Below are positions 8,487-17,344 of a DNA stretch of 64,000 nucleotides, piece by piece. The translations under genes were made by a program, and so were the position numbers. The number at the start of each line of letters is the position of its first letter. Within the stretch, counting starts at the first letter, position 1. The notes beneath the pieces were generated by a model. The model had not been told where the DNA came from. It ran no database searches and was given only the letters and a program-made list of their open reading frames with translations. Source of the DNA: an uncultured Paracoccaceae bacterium (GTDB lineage: Bacteria > Pseudomonadota > Alphaproteobacteria > Rhodobacterales > Rhodobacteraceae); the NCBI GenBank assembly GCA_947502145.1, contig CANMYO010000002.1:62001-126000 (forward strand), given 5' to 3'.

Positions 8487-9044
8487 TCAATTTCCTTTCG
8501 AGGTGAAGTTTCGGATCGCAAGATTGGGGAGCCGGCCTGTCATGCTTTCCATGACGCCATCGTGGCGCACAAATCGGTGCCAGAGCGCCCCGGCGACATG
8601 CACCAGCAACAGCAGCGGCATCGCCGACAGCGCAAATTCGTGAAGGCCGATCATGATCGTGATCAACAGGCTGGTCGGTGCGGTAGACACATAACCAAGG
8701 GCGATCCCAAAACCCGACAGCACTATCAGAAAAACACTGGCGTACAGCCCCTTGTGCACTGCGCGGGATGCGAGGTGTTCCCACTGTGGCGCCTCTGGCG
8801 GCAGGCGCGATGGTTCGCCCCGTGATCTGACCCAGATCAGGCGCACCGCAAAGGCCGCGCCCAATGTGGCGGCAAACAGGACCTCGGTCAGAAGTTTGCC
8901 GGGATGTGCCAGTTGTGAAATCCCCTCGAGCCCTTTGAGATACCCAAAGGCAAGCATCGCCGCGCAAAGCCAATGCAGGCTTTTGGTCACAAAGCCGTGG
9001 GGTTGCGCGACGTGTGTCGATGCGGTGCTGCTGCTGCGGTTCAT
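8487..9044 (-). CDS. cytochrome b561-type di-heme membrane protein
   Basis: 185 residues from the ATG at 9042-9044. An upstream in-frame TTG at 9080 would add 12 residues but has no ribosome site and lies close to the likely promoter. Four transmembrane segments carry the b561 pattern: SLHWLCAAMLAFGYLKGLEG with its heme His, the second helix near TEVLFAATLGAAFAVRLIW, a third near LYASVFLIVLSGFGIALGY, and LLLLVHVAGALWHRFVRHDG with two more heme-ligand His. These proteins move electrons between quinol and periplasmic acceptors. It is the first gene of the unit preceded by the 16-bp palindrome at 9118-9133. Confidence 0.88.
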   Translation of the reverse strand: MNRSSSTASTHVAQPHGFVTKSLHWLCAAMLAFGYLKGLEGISQLAHPGKLLTEVLFAATLGAAFAVRLIWVRSRGEPSRLPPEAPQWEHLASRAVHKGLYASVFLIVLSGFGIALGYVSTAPTSLLITIMIGLHEFALSAMPLLLLVHVAGALWHRFVRHDGVMESMTGRLPNLAIRNFTSKGN

Positions 9045-9117
9045 GATCAGGGCTCGCTTTGCTTCTGTGTGATGAAACAAAGCTAGCGACCGGGTCTCAC
9101 AGGCGCCTGACCGCAGA

Positions 9118-9133
9118 CTTACATTTTTGTAAG
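9118..9133. promoter_or_regulatory. perfect 16-bp palindrome, probable response-regulator site
   Basis: CTTACATTTTTGTAAG is a perfect inverted repeat (6-bp arms, TTTT spacer) between the histidine kinase stop codon and the cytochrome b561 gene. Ten bases of it (TTTTTGTAAG) recur exactly at 11314-11323 upstream of the response regulator gene. The shared motif upstream of both units suggests the site of the adjacent OmpR-type regulator. Confidence 0.5.
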
Positions 9134-10462
9134 CTAGTTGGCTGCCAAGGCAGGAAAGCGCACCCGGACGGTCAGCCCCCCGCCCGATGCCGCATCTGAC
9201 AGGGCCAGATCTGCACCGTGGAGGTCACATATGGCGCGCACCATTGACAGGCCAAGGCCAAAACCATCGTCTTGACGGGTGTTTTCGAGCTGAAACAGCG
9301 GTTGCAGTACCTGCGTGCGCTGGGCCAGCGGAATGCCGGGCCCCGCATCGCTGATGGACAGCGTGGACCCATCGACGGTCATCGCGATGGTCTGCCCTGC
9401 AGGCCCATAGCGCAGCGCGTTCTGGATCAGGTTGGCGGTCAGTTGCACAACAAGGTCGTAGTCGCCGTTAATCCTGGCGGGGGCATTCACCTCAACATGC
9501 AGCGATTGACCGGCATCTTCGATCACCGGACCAAAGGTTTCGGTGACATGATCGGCAAGGCGCGCGAGATCAAAGGTGGCAAATGCGGATTTGCCAGCGC
9601 CGCTTTCAATCCGTGCCAGCCGCAGCAGCGCATTGAACGTCCCGGTGATCCTGTCGATCTGCTCCAGCGCGGCGCCAAGGTCGTCAACGCTGACGGCGCG
9701 ACCCTGTTCACTGAGCGCAAGCAGGTCACTTTCGATTTGGGCCCGTAACCGGGCAAGGGGGGTGCGCAGGTCATGGGCAATATTTGATGATTGCACCCGC
9801 ATTTGGGCCACGACCTGGTCGAGCCGCGCGGTGGTCGTGTTGATCCGGTCAGCCAGCAGGCTCAGATCGTCGGGGCGACCAGGCAGCGTGATGCGGGTGT
9901 CCAGCCGGCCCTGCGCAACTTTTGCCAGGCTCGCGCTGATCGTGTCCAGCCGCCGCTGACTACGCCAAGCGAGCCAGAGCCCTGCCAAGAGGCCAGTAAA
10001 GAGTGTGACAACCAAAGAGGCCAACATCCCTCCGCCCAGAATGCCGCGCAGTTCCTCCTGCCGCTCTGTTGCTTCGGCCACGATGATCTGGTCACCATCG
10101 CTGTGCGCCACCAGATAGCGAAACTCTGGCAAATCGCGTTCACTGGGATCAAAGCGATGAATGCCGTCAGTCGCTTCCTGCGGGGAAAAGGGCAGGGTGC
10201 CATGTTGCCCGGCGGCATTCGCAACGGAAATGCGTTGCCCAAATCCGGGTTGTGGCAGCGGCCCGTCGGTATCGCGCGCCGCAAGCGTGAGAGCCATCAA
10301 CGTTTGCAGCCGCGCGTCGACTAGGCGGTTCATTTCGCGTTGCACCAGCAAATAGGTCGCAGCCCAGGCCACCAGCGTCACCACCGCAAAGACCAGCAAC
10401 AGGCTGAGCGTCAGGCGCACCGCGGAGAGACGACGAAACGCGCTAAGCCGGGTCAAAGACAT
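9134..10462 (-). CDS. sensor histidine kinase (QseC/EnvZ-like)
   Basis: 442 residues. An N-terminal transmembrane helix (LSLLLVFAVVTLVAWAATYLL) and a second near residue 150 (LASLVVTLFTGLLAGLWLAW) enclose a short periplasmic sensor loop. A HAMP linker follows, then the HisKA box with the phospho-His (SNIAHDLRTPLARL), an N box (LTANLIQNALRYG), G1 (ISDAGPGIP) and G2 (DGFGLGLSMVRAI). It overlaps the response regulator gene by 20 nt, as expected for a translationally coupled pair. The signal is unknown; the downstream cytochrome b561/hydrolase genes are the likely regulon. Confidence 0.93.
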   Translation of the reverse strand: MSLTRLSAFRRLSAVRLTLSLLLVFAVVTLVAWAATYLLVQREMNRLVDARLQTLMALTLAARDTDGPLPQPGFGQRISVANAAGQHGTLPFSPQEATDGIHRFDPSERDLPEFRYLVAHSDGDQIIVAEATERQEELRGILGGGMLASLVVTLFTGLLAGLWLAWRSQRRLDTISASLAKVAQGRLDTRITLPGRPDDLSLLADRINTTTARLDQVVAQMRVQSSNIAHDLRTPLARLRAQIESDLLALSEQGRAVSVDDLGAALEQIDRITGTFNALLRLARIESGAGKSAFATFDLARLADHVTETFGPVIEDAGQSLHVEVNAPARINGDYDLVVQLTANLIQNALRYGPAGQTIAMTVDGSTLSISDAGPGIPLAQRTQVLQPLFQLENTRQDDGFGLGLSMVRAICDLHGADLALSDAASGGGLTVRVRFPALAAN

Positions 10463-11120
10463 AGCCAGCGCCCCTGATTGAGCGGATCAACTTGTCCCCA
10501 AACGGTTTTTCGATCTTACCTCGCAATCGGCTTATATGGGTCTCAACGACGCTGGTTGTGGGGTCGAAATGCATGTCCCAGACCCGTTCCAGCAGCATCG
10601 TGCGCGTCTGTACCCGTCCGTTTGAGCGCATGAATACTTCCAACAGCTGAAATTCCTTTGGGTTGAGGTCAATGTCCTGCCCCCGCCGCGTGCAGCTGCG
10701 TTTGTGCAGATCAATCGTGATATCGCCTGCGACAAGCTGCGCGGATTGTTCCTGCGGGACGCCCTGACGGCGCACCAACACGTCAATGCGGGCCAGCAAC
10801 TCGCTGAAGGCAAAAGGCTTGACCAGATAATCGTCCCCGCCGGCCTGCAGCCCCTCGACCCGGTCTTCAACCTCGCCCAGGGCTGTCAGGAAGATGGCCG
10901 GTGCCGTGACCTTTGCTTGTCGCAGGGACTTCAGCACCGACAACCCATCAAGACCAGGCACCATCCGGTCAAGCACTAGCACATCGTAGTCCTGCGTCGT
11001 CGCTGCAATCAGCGCATCCTTGCCGTCAGCGACCAAGTCGACAACGTGACCGGCCTCGCGCAGACCGCGTTCAATCCAGGGCGCAAGGGTCTTGTCATCT
11101 TCAAGAACAAGCAGGCGCAT
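10443..11120 (-). CDS. OmpR/PhoB-family response regulator
   Basis: 225 residues from the ATG at 11118-11120 (MRLLVLEDDK), chosen because AGGAAG lies 5 nt upstream and the receiver domain begins right at that Met; a longer frame to 11216 lacks support. The receiver has the acidic pair EDD, phospho-acceptor Asp in DVLVLDRMVPGLDG, Thr in FLTALG and Lys in DDYLVKPF. The C-terminal winged helix has the usual LNPKEFQLLEVFMRSNG and VETHISRLRGKIE recognition region. Pairs with the overlapping histidine kinase. Confidence 0.94.
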   Translation of the reverse strand: MRLLVLEDDKTLAPWIERGLREAGHVVDLVADGKDALIAATTQDYDVLVLDRMVPGLDGLSVLKSLRQAKVTAPAIFLTALGEVEDRVEGLQAGGDDYLVKPFAFSELLARIDVLVRRQGVPQEQSAQLVAGDITIDLHKRSCTRRGQDIDLNPKEFQLLEVFMRSNGRVQTRTMLLERVWDMHFDPTTSVVETHISRLRGKIEKPFGDKLIRSIRGAGYVFDPA

Positions 11121-11711
11121 GAAACTTCCTTGCAGGTGGGCTGCAATCGCCCCGGTTGAACACAAACAGGTTTGCCGCCAACGCCCTGATCGGTCAATCC
11201 GAAAGCATGTGGGCATGGGCCGGTCTGGATGGTGGGGCAGGGCGTTTGCGGACCTTGGCCGTGCGCTGTGGGATAGCCTGCCGGGTTCACATCCGCCTGT
11301 CGCGGGGTATACGTTTTTGTAAGGTTTCGCCCGTTTATACGACTGTCAGAGCGGTGATTTCTGCAGAACCGGCGAATATCGCCGTCTTGCACACTGCGTT
11401 GTGGTCGGGCGCACTTGCGCATCTGGCGTGGCACGCGCCCCGAATCAGCCGGTCAATTCACCGTTTGCGGATGCAGGTAAGGCGGCCGATTTGGCCGTGG
11501 GGATTTGGCAGTCAGGGCATCGCGCAGGCCTTCGACCCCGCAGAGCCGCTGCAGATCGCATGAGAATTTTGACTTTAATCACTTTAAAAATCAGTGCCTT
11601 ACCGTGTAATATCTTTTCTACTAAAGATTTAGTTTGACAGATTGGCGTCCTGCCGCTCACATTATCGTGTCGGCAAAAACCGGCTCAATAAATCTCAAGG
11701 GAGGAGACGAG
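11121..11711. other. 591-bp intergenic region between response regulator and glpV
   Basis: No convincing gene is visible: the open frames here lack ribosome sites and family resemblance. The segment holds the regulator-type motif at 11308-11323 and an AT-rich tract at 11565-11635. A possible sigma-70 -35 box TTGACA sits at 11634-11639, with only a weak -10 candidate (TCACAT, 11657-11662, 17-bp spacing). The strong ribosome site GGGAGGAGACGAG precedes the glpV ATG. The size and AT-richness suggest the regulatory region of the ABC importer. Confidence 0.5.
11308..11323. promoter_or_regulatory. second copy of the CTTACAAAAA motif
   Basis: TATACGTTTTTGTAAG matches the 9118-9133 palindrome at 12 of 16 positions, with TTTTTGTAAG identical. 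It lies about 190 bp upstream of the response regulator start, so it could serve autoregulation; it could also act on the divergent glpV operon. Confidence 0.35.
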
Positions 11712-13448
11712 ATGCGTAAGTATCTGCTCTCCGCGGTTGCAGTGTCTGCTGTGATTGCGGGGCCCAATATCGCTTTGGCTGATGAAGCCGCAGCGCAACG
11801 TTGGATTGAACAAGAATTCCAGCCATCGTCATTGTCCAAGGACGAACAGATGGCCGAAATGCAGTGGTTTATCAATGCTGCCCAACCCTATGCCGGACTG
11901 GAAATCAACGTCCTGTCAGAAGGCATTCCGACCCATTCCTATGAAAGCGAAGTGCTGACCAAGGCCTTTGAGGAAATCACCGGCATCAAGGTCAACCACC
12001 AGATTCTGGGTGAAGGTGAAGTCGTGCAGGCGGTGCAAACCCAAATGCAGACCAACCGGAACCTTTATGACGGTTATGTCAACGACAGTGACTTGATCGG
12101 CACCCACTCGCGTCTTCAGCAGGCCTATAACCTGACCGAGATGATGGCGGGTGACTGGGCGGAGACAACTTCGCCGACGCTTGATTTGGACGACTTCATG
12201 GGGATCCAGTTCACAACAGGACCGGATGGTAACCTGTACCAATTGCCCGACCAGCAGTTTGCGAACCTCTATTGGTTCCGCAAGGACTGGTTTGACAACG
12301 AAGAATACAAGGCCGCGTTTGAAGCCAAATACGGCTATCCGCTTGGTGTGCCGGTCAACTGGTCCGCTTATGAGGATATCGCGCAGTTCTTCAGCGAAGA
12401 TGTCAAGGAAATCGACGGCGTGGCCATCTACGGTCACATGGACTACGGCAAGCGTGCACCCGATCTGGGCTGGCGCATGACCGATGCCTGGCTGTCGATG
12501 GCCGGTGCCGGGTCAAAGGGTGAGCCTAACGGCGTGCCAATTGATGAATGGGGCATCCGGATGGAGGCGGGCAGCTGTAACCCGGTTGGGGCTTCGGTCA
12601 CCCGGGGTGGTGCCGCCAATGGTCCTGCGGCCGTCTATGCGATCCGCAAGTGGGACGAGTGGCTGCGTGCTTATGCACCTCCAGGCGCGGCGTCTTATGA
12701 CTTTTATCAGTCGCTGCCCGCATTGGCGCAAGGCAACGTGGCCCAGCAAATCTTCTGGTACACAGCCTTTACCGCCGACATGGTCGCACCGCGGTCCGCT
12801 GGCAACAACACGGTGGACGAAGAGGGCACACCGCTTTGGCGCATGGCACCAAGCCCACATGGCCCATATTGGGAAGAAGGCCAGAAGGTCGGCTATCAGG
12901 ACGTGGGAAGCTGGACGTTCCTGAACTCAACCCCATCCGATCGTGCTCAGGCTGCATGGCTCTATGCGCAGTTCGTCACGTCCAAGACGGTTGATGTCAA
13001 GAAATCCCACGTGGGTCTGACGTTCATCCGCGACAGCTCGGTCAATCACGAAAGCTTCTCTGAGCGTGCACCGCAGCTGGGTGGTCTGGTCGAATTCTAC
13101 CGTTCGCCTGATCGCGTGGCCTGGTCGCCTACAGGGATCAACGTGCCTGACTATCCCAAGCTGGCACAGATCTGGTGGCAGCAGATTGGTGACGTGAACT
13201 CTGGCGCGTTTACCCCGCAAGAGGCCATGGATCGCCTTGCTGAGGAGATGGATATCACAATGTCCCGGATGCAGGCCGCTGACGAAGCCGCCAACATCTA
13301 TGGCGGGTGCGGTCCACGTCTGAACGAAGAGCAGTCAGCGGAATACTGGTACGCAAATGGCGGCGCCAAGCCCCCACTTGAGAACGAGAAACCGCAGGGC
13401 CAAACCGTCAACTACGACGAGTTGGTTGCCCGCTGGGCGGCTGAATAA
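11712..13448 (+). CDS. glpV: ABC transporter substrate-binding protein, glycerol type
   Basis: 578 residues, unusually large for an ABC binding protein and the size of the GlpV class of alphaproteobacterial glycerol importers. Signal peptide MRKYLLSAVAVSAVIAGPNIALA, cleavage before DEAA. The start is the ATG at 11712 behind a perfect GGGAGGAGA ribosome site. The body contains the family features FTGPDGNLYQLPDQQFANLY and a C-terminal NVPDYPKLAQIWWQQIGDV. It is the first gene of the glpV-S-T-P-Q-U operon; a strong hairpin follows it (13478-13507), likely setting a high binding-protein to transporter ratio. Glycerol as substrate is inferred from the whole gene set including DUF2160. Confidence 0.82.
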   Translation: MRKYLLSAVAVSAVIAGPNIALADEAAAQRWIEQEFQPSSLSKDEQMAEMQWFINAAQPYAGLEINVLSEGIPTHSYESEVLTKAFEEITGIKVNHQILGEGEVVQAVQTQMQTNRNLYDGYVNDSDLIGTHSRLQQAYNLTEMMAGDWAETTSPTLDLDDFMGIQFTTGPDGNLYQLPDQQFANLYWFRKDWFDNEEYKAAFEAKYGYPLGVPVNWSAYEDIAQFFSEDVKEIDGVAIYGHMDYGKRAPDLGWRMTDAWLSMAGAGSKGEPNGVPIDEWGIRMEAGSCNPVGASVTRGGAANGPAAVYAIRKWDEWLRAYAPPGAASYDFYQSLPALAQGNVAQQIFWYTAFTADMVAPRSAGNNTVDEEGTPLWRMAPSPHGPYWEEGQKVGYQDVGSWTFLNSTPSDRAQAAWLYAQFVTSKTVDVKKSHVGLTFIRDSSVNHESFSERAPQLGGLVEFYRSPDRVAWSPTGINVPDYPKLAQIWWQQIGDVNSGAFTPQEAMDRLAEEMDITMSRMQAADEAANIYGGCGPRLNEEQSAEYWYANGGAKPPLENEKPQGQTVNYDELVARWAAE

Positions 13449-13477
13449 TCCTCCCTGTCTGGCAATCGCCTGACAAC

Positions 13478-13507
13478 GGCCGAGGCTCTTTTTCGGGAGC
13501 CTCGGCC
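13478..13507 (+). terminator. intercistronic hairpin after glpV
   Basis: A perfect 11-bp stem (GGCCGAGGCTC / GAGCCTCGGCC) with an 8-nt loop lies 30 nt after the glpV stop and 33 nt before glpS. No T-run follows, so partial attenuation or 3'-end stabilisation of the glpV message is more likely than full termination. Confidence 0.7.
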
Positions 13508-13539
13508 ACCTTTCACACATCAGAGCGGCAAGGGCCGAT

Positions 13540-14613
13540 ATGACACTTCAAGTAGAGAAAATCACCAAAGTGGTTGAGGGGCAGGTCCACATCAAACCTA
13601 CGTCGCTGACGCTGGAGACCGGCCATTTCAACGTCATTCTGGGCAAGACTGGCGCAGGCAAGACATCGCTGATCAAGATGATGGCGGGGCTCGATCCGAT
13701 CGCGGGCGGCCGAATCCTGATGGATGGGCAAGACGTCACAAAGCTGACTACGCAAAAGCGCAATATCAGCCTCGTGCATCAGTTCTTTGTCAATTATCCC
13801 CACATGAGCGTTTACGACAATATTGCCTCGCCGCTGAAAGTGGCAGGGATGGCAAAGTCCGAAATTCAAGGTCGGGTTGAAGAAGCTGCAGACATCCTGC
13901 AACTGCGCCCGATGTTGCACCGCAGGCCGCACGAACTGTCCGGTGGCCAGCAACAGCGGACCGCACTCGCCCGTGCGATCGCCAAGGAAAGCCGCGCGGT
14001 ATTTCTGGACGAACCTCTGGCGAACCTGGATTACAAACTGCGCGAAGAACTGCGCGAACAATTGCCGGAACTTTTTGCCGGACGTGGCGCGGTGGTGGTC
14101 TATGCGACCTCGGAACCGGAAGAGGCGCTTTTGCTGGGCGGGTACACCGGCCTGATGGACGACGGTCATGTTGTGCAGTTTGGCCGCACCGCCGACATCT
14201 ACCGCACGCCGGGTTCACTAATGGCCGCATCGGTGTTTTCTGACCCGCCGATCAATGTCGCTGAAGTCGTCAAAACCGGCGACTCGATTGCGCTGGGCAA
14301 AGCATCATGGATCGCGACGGGGGCCGCCCAGGGCTTGCGCGATGGCACCTATCTTGCCGCGGTGCGTCCGCATCATGTCGTGCCAATGCAAACCGCAAGC
14401 AACAGCGTCGCGTTGACTGGAAAGGTTCTGGTGACCGAATTGTCCGGATCAGAAAGCTCCGCCCATTTTCAGATGCCAAGCGCCGACTGGGTCTCATTGG
14501 CCCATGGGGTGCATCCTTATGAAATTGGCGCTGATCATCAATTCTACCTCGACCCGTCGGCGGTCTTCTATTTCGCGCCAGATGGTTCACCAGTCACGGG
14601 AGAGGCTGCGTAA
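13540..14613 (+). CDS. glpS: ABC transporter ATP-binding protein, GlpS-like
   Basis: 357 residues: ABC domain (~1-230) plus C-terminal OB-type regulatory domain. Walker A GKTGAGKT (35-42), signature LSGGQ (133-137) and Walker B with Asp157/Glu158 are intact. The switch (H-loop) histidine, normally in a THD context, is replaced by Ser191 (VVYATSEPEEAL). The Q-loop region reads VHQFFVNYPHMS. It is cotranscribed with glpT (TAATG overlap) and most likely forms a heterodimer with it. The missing H-loop matters because the partner lacks a proper signature motif, so the two defects meet in the same composite site. Confidence 0.85.
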   Translation: MTLQVEKITKVVEGQVHIKPTSLTLETGHFNVILGKTGAGKTSLIKMMAGLDPIAGGRILMDGQDVTKLTTQKRNISLVHQFFVNYPHMSVYDNIASPLKVAGMAKSEIQGRVEEAADILQLRPMLHRRPHELSGGQQQRTALARAIAKESRAVFLDEPLANLDYKLREELREQLPELFAGRGAVVVYATSEPEEALLLGGYTGLMDDGHVVQFGRTADIYRTPGSLMAASVFSDPPINVAEVVKTGDSIALGKASWIATGAAQGLRDGTYLAAVRPHHVVPMQTASNSVALTGKVLVTELSGSESSAHFQMPSADWVSLAHGVHPYEIGADHQFYLDPSAVFYFAPDGSPVTGEAA

Positions 14614-15689
14614 TGGCCAAAATCACCCTATCCAAGCTGCGCCATAGCTACATGCCGCATCCCAAAAGTGCGGAGGATTACGCACTGAAGGAAATTGACC
14701 TCGATTGGTCCGATGGTGGCGCATATGCATTGCTGGGGCCGTCCGGCTGCGGCAAGTCGACATTGCTCAACATCATTTCGGGGCTTTTGCAGCCGTCCGA
14801 AGGGCAGATCCTGTTTGATGGCACCGATGTGACGGCGCTGCCGCCGGATCAGCGTAATATTGCGCAAGTGTTCCAGTTCCCGGTGATCTACGACACGATG
14901 AGCGTGTTTGACAATTTGGCGTTTCCGCTGCGCAATCGCGGCGTGCCAGAGGCGAAGGTCAACGACCGCGTGGCCGAAATTGCCGCGATGCTTGAAGTCA
15001 CGCAGATGCTGGATGCCAAGGCTGCCGGCCTGTCGCCGGACAACAAGCAGAAGATTTCGATGGGGCGCGGCCTTGTACGTGATGACGTGAATGTCGTGAT
15101 GTTTGATGAACCACTGACCGTGATCGACCCACATCTGAAATGGAAGCTGCGCAGCAAGCTCAAGGAGCTGCATCAGCGGGTCAAGGCGACGATGATCTAT
15201 GTCACCCATGACCAGACAGAGGCGCTGACATTTGCTGATCAGGTTGTTGTGATGCAAGACGGGGAGGTGGTCCAGATCGGGACTCCTGTCGCGCTGTTTG
15301 AACGGCCAGAACATACTTTCGTCGGCCATTTCATCGGCTCCCCGGGGATGAACGTTCTTCCCGCAGAGCTGCGCGATGGCGGCGCGTTCTTGCAAGGACA
15401 CAACGTCCTTTTGGAGGGGGCGATCACCGGCGGTGAGGGCACGCCCCAGATCGGTATCCGACCGGAATTTGTGTCGCTTGGCGAAACCGGGCTGCCTGCA
15501 ACCGTGCGCAAAGTGTCCGATATCGGGCGGCACAACGTCGTTGAGGCGATGATCGGGGAGGTGTCCGTCAAGGCGGTGACCGAAGGTGTCCCACCCGCGC
15601 CGGGCAGCAACGTTCATTTGAATTTTCGGCAAGATCAGACCCGGCTTTACCGCGATGGCTGGCTTGCAACGACAGGGGAAAAAACATGA
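14613..15689 (+). CDS. glpT: ABC transporter ATP-binding protein, GlpT-like
   Basis: 358 residues with an ABC domain and C-terminal regulatory domain. Walker A GPSGCGKST (42-50), Walker B Asp165/Glu166 and switch His199 (VTHDQTEAL) are present, but the signature motif reads LSPDN (140-144) in place of LSGGQ and the D-loop is TVID. The start ATG overlaps the glpS stop. Its ATP site would be completed by the intact LSGGQ of GlpS, giving one competent site in the heterodimer. The symbol is by analogy with the rhizobial glycerol importer and is unrelated to the E. coli glycerol-3-phosphate antiporter GlpT. Confidence 0.84.
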   Translation: MAKITLSKLRHSYMPHPKSAEDYALKEIDLDWSDGGAYALLGPSGCGKSTLLNIISGLLQPSEGQILFDGTDVTALPPDQRNIAQVFQFPVIYDTMSVFDNLAFPLRNRGVPEAKVNDRVAEIAAMLEVTQMLDAKAAGLSPDNKQKISMGRGLVRDDVNVVMFDEPLTVIDPHLKWKLRSKLKELHQRVKATMIYVTHDQTEALTFADQVVVMQDGEVVQIGTPVALFERPEHTFVGHFIGSPGMNVLPAELRDGGAFLQGHNVLLEGAITGGEGTPQIGIRPEFVSLGETGLPATVRKVSDIGRHNVVEAMIGEVSVKAVTEGVPPAPGSNVHLNFRQDQTRLYRDGWLATTGEKT

Positions 15690-16549
15690 AAACCGAAAAC
15701 CAAAAAGCCTGGTTCTTTGTGGCCCCCGTCCTTGTTCTCGTGGCGTTCAATGCGCTGATCCCGATGATGACAGTAGTGAATTATTCGGTGCAGGAAACCT
15801 TTGGCAACAATGTCTTTTTCTGGGAAGGTCTGCGCTGGTTCGAAGAACTTCTGGCCTCTGAACGCTTTCACGCAGCCCTTGGCCGCCAGTTCCTGTTTAC
15901 CGGCATCATCCTCGCCATTGAAATCCCGCTGGGCATCGTGATTGCGCTGGCAATGCCCCGCAAGGGGCCATGGGTGCCGGTCTGTCTGGTGCTGATGGCG
16001 CTGCCGATGTTGATACCGTGGAACGTTGTCGGAGCAATGTGGAATATTTTTGCGCTGCCCGACATTGGCCTGCTTGGATATTTGATGAACACGACCCTCG
16101 GCATTGACTACGACATGACGCAAAGCCCGTTTGCGGCCTGGGCAACCATTATCACGATGGATGTCTGGCACTGGACCTCACTTGTCGTGCTGCTGAGCTA
16201 TGCGGGGCTCGTCTCGATCCCGGATGCCTATTATCAGGCGGCAAAGATTGATGGCGCATCCCCGTTCAAGGTGTTCCGCTATATTCAGTTGCCAAAGATG
16301 AAACAGGTGCTAACCATCGCAATCCTGCTGCGGTTCATGGACAGTTTCAACATCTACACCGAACCGTTTGTCCTGACCGGAGGCGGGCCCGGCAATGCGA
16401 CGACGCTCTTGTCGATTGACCTTGTCAAAATCGCGCTTGGCCAGTTTGACCTTGGTCCCGCAGCGGCCATGTCGTTGATCTATTTTGCGATCACTTTGCT
16501 GGTCAGCTGGCTGTTTTACACTCTTATGACGAAGGATGACGCGAAATGA
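15686..16549 (+). CDS. glpP: ABC transporter permease, GlpP-like
   Basis: 287 residues, six predicted transmembrane helices starting with WFFVAPVLVLVAFNALIPMM. The EAA loop that contacts the ATPase is AAKIDGASPFKVFRYIQLPKM (shortened here in mention). Belongs to the MalF/MalG-type permease family. Start ATG overlaps the glpT stop by 4 nt, and its stop overlaps glpQ the same way. Expected to form the translocation pore with GlpQ. Confidence 0.86.
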   Translation: MKTENQKAWFFVAPVLVLVAFNALIPMMTVVNYSVQETFGNNVFFWEGLRWFEELLASERFHAALGRQFLFTGIILAIEIPLGIVIALAMPRKGPWVPVCLVLMALPMLIPWNVVGAMWNIFALPDIGLLGYLMNTTLGIDYDMTQSPFAAWATIITMDVWHWTSLVVLLSYAGLVSIPDAYYQAAKIDGASPFKVFRYIQLPKMKQVLTIAILLRFMDSFNIYTEPFVLTGGGPGNATTLLSIDLVKIALGQFDLGPAAAMSLIYFAITLLVSWLFYTLMTKDDAK

Positions 16550-17343
16550 GAAAGCGTAGCCTGATCCCGATCATCTACATTCTGTTCCTGCTGCTGCCGA
16601 TCTATTGGCTGGTCGCAATGAGCTTCAAAACAACAAATGAAATCCTTGCCGGCTTCAGCCTGTTTCCGCAGACCTTCACGCTGGATAACTACACCACAAT
16701 CTTTACCGACCCGACGTGGTACTGGGGCTATATCAACTCGATCATCTATGTGTCGCTGAACACGGTGATCAGCCTCGCCGTGGCGCTGCCTGCAGCCTAT
16801 GCTTTCAGTCGCTATCGGTTCTTGGGGGACAAAACGCTGTTCTTCTGGCTGCTGACCAACCGGATGGCGCCTGCTGCGGTGTTTGCGCTGCCCTTCTTCC
16901 AGCTTTATTCGGCGGTGGGGCTGTTTGACACCCATATCGCGGTGGCGCTGGCGCATTGTCTGTTCAATATTCCGCTCGCGGTCTGGATCCTCGAAGGGTT
17001 CATGGGCGGTGTGCCCAAAGAACTGGACGAAACGGCCTATGTTGACGGGTATTCCTTTCCCCGGTTTTTCCTCACCATCTTCCTGCCGGCGATCAAGGCC
17101 GGGGTTGGGGTCGCGGCATTCTTTTGCTTCATGTTCTCCTGGGTTGAATTGCTGCTGGCAAAGACACTGACCGCGGTCGAGGCAAAACCAATTGCCGCAA
17201 CAATGACCAAGACCGCCTCTTCGGCTGGTTATGAGTTGGGATTGCTGGCGGCGGCCGGGACGCTCACCATCATTCCCGGCGCGATCGTGATCTATTTTGT
17301 GCGCAATTACATTGCCAAGGGCTTTGCCCTGGGGAGGGTTTGA
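16546..17343 (+). CDS. glpQ: ABC transporter permease, GlpQ-like
   Basis: 265 residues with six hydrophobic segments, beginning IPIIYILFLLLPIYWLVAMS, typical of MalG-type inner-membrane permeases. The EAA-type loop is DETAYVDGYSFPRFFLTIFL, just upstream of the last two helices. ATGA overlap with glpP. The symbol follows the rhizobial importer naming and does not denote the glycerophosphodiester phosphodiesterase. Confidence 0.86.
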   Translation: MRKRSLIPIIYILFLLLPIYWLVAMSFKTTNEILAGFSLFPQTFTLDNYTTIFTDPTWYWGYINSIIYVSLNTVISLAVALPAAYAFSRYRFLGDKTLFFWLLTNRMAPAAVFALPFFQLYSAVGLFDTHIAVALAHCLFNIPLAVWILEGFMGGVPKELDETAYVDGYSFPRFFLTIFLPAIKAGVGVAAFFCFMFSWVELLLAKTLTAVEAKPIAATMTKTASSAGYELGLLAAAGTLTIIPGAIVIYFVRNYIAKGFALGRV

Positions 17344-17344
17344 T

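Noticed and set aside
8302-8973. A 223-residue minus-strand frame covering cytochrome b561
   Set aside because: Only its last 60 residues, starting at the ATG with a ribosome site at 8484, look real; the rest is out of frame with cytochrome b561 and lacks family resemblance.
11156-11563. Open frame of 135 codons in the glpV upstream region
   Set aside because: No ribosome site, biased composition and no recognisable domain; it overlaps a probable regulatory region.
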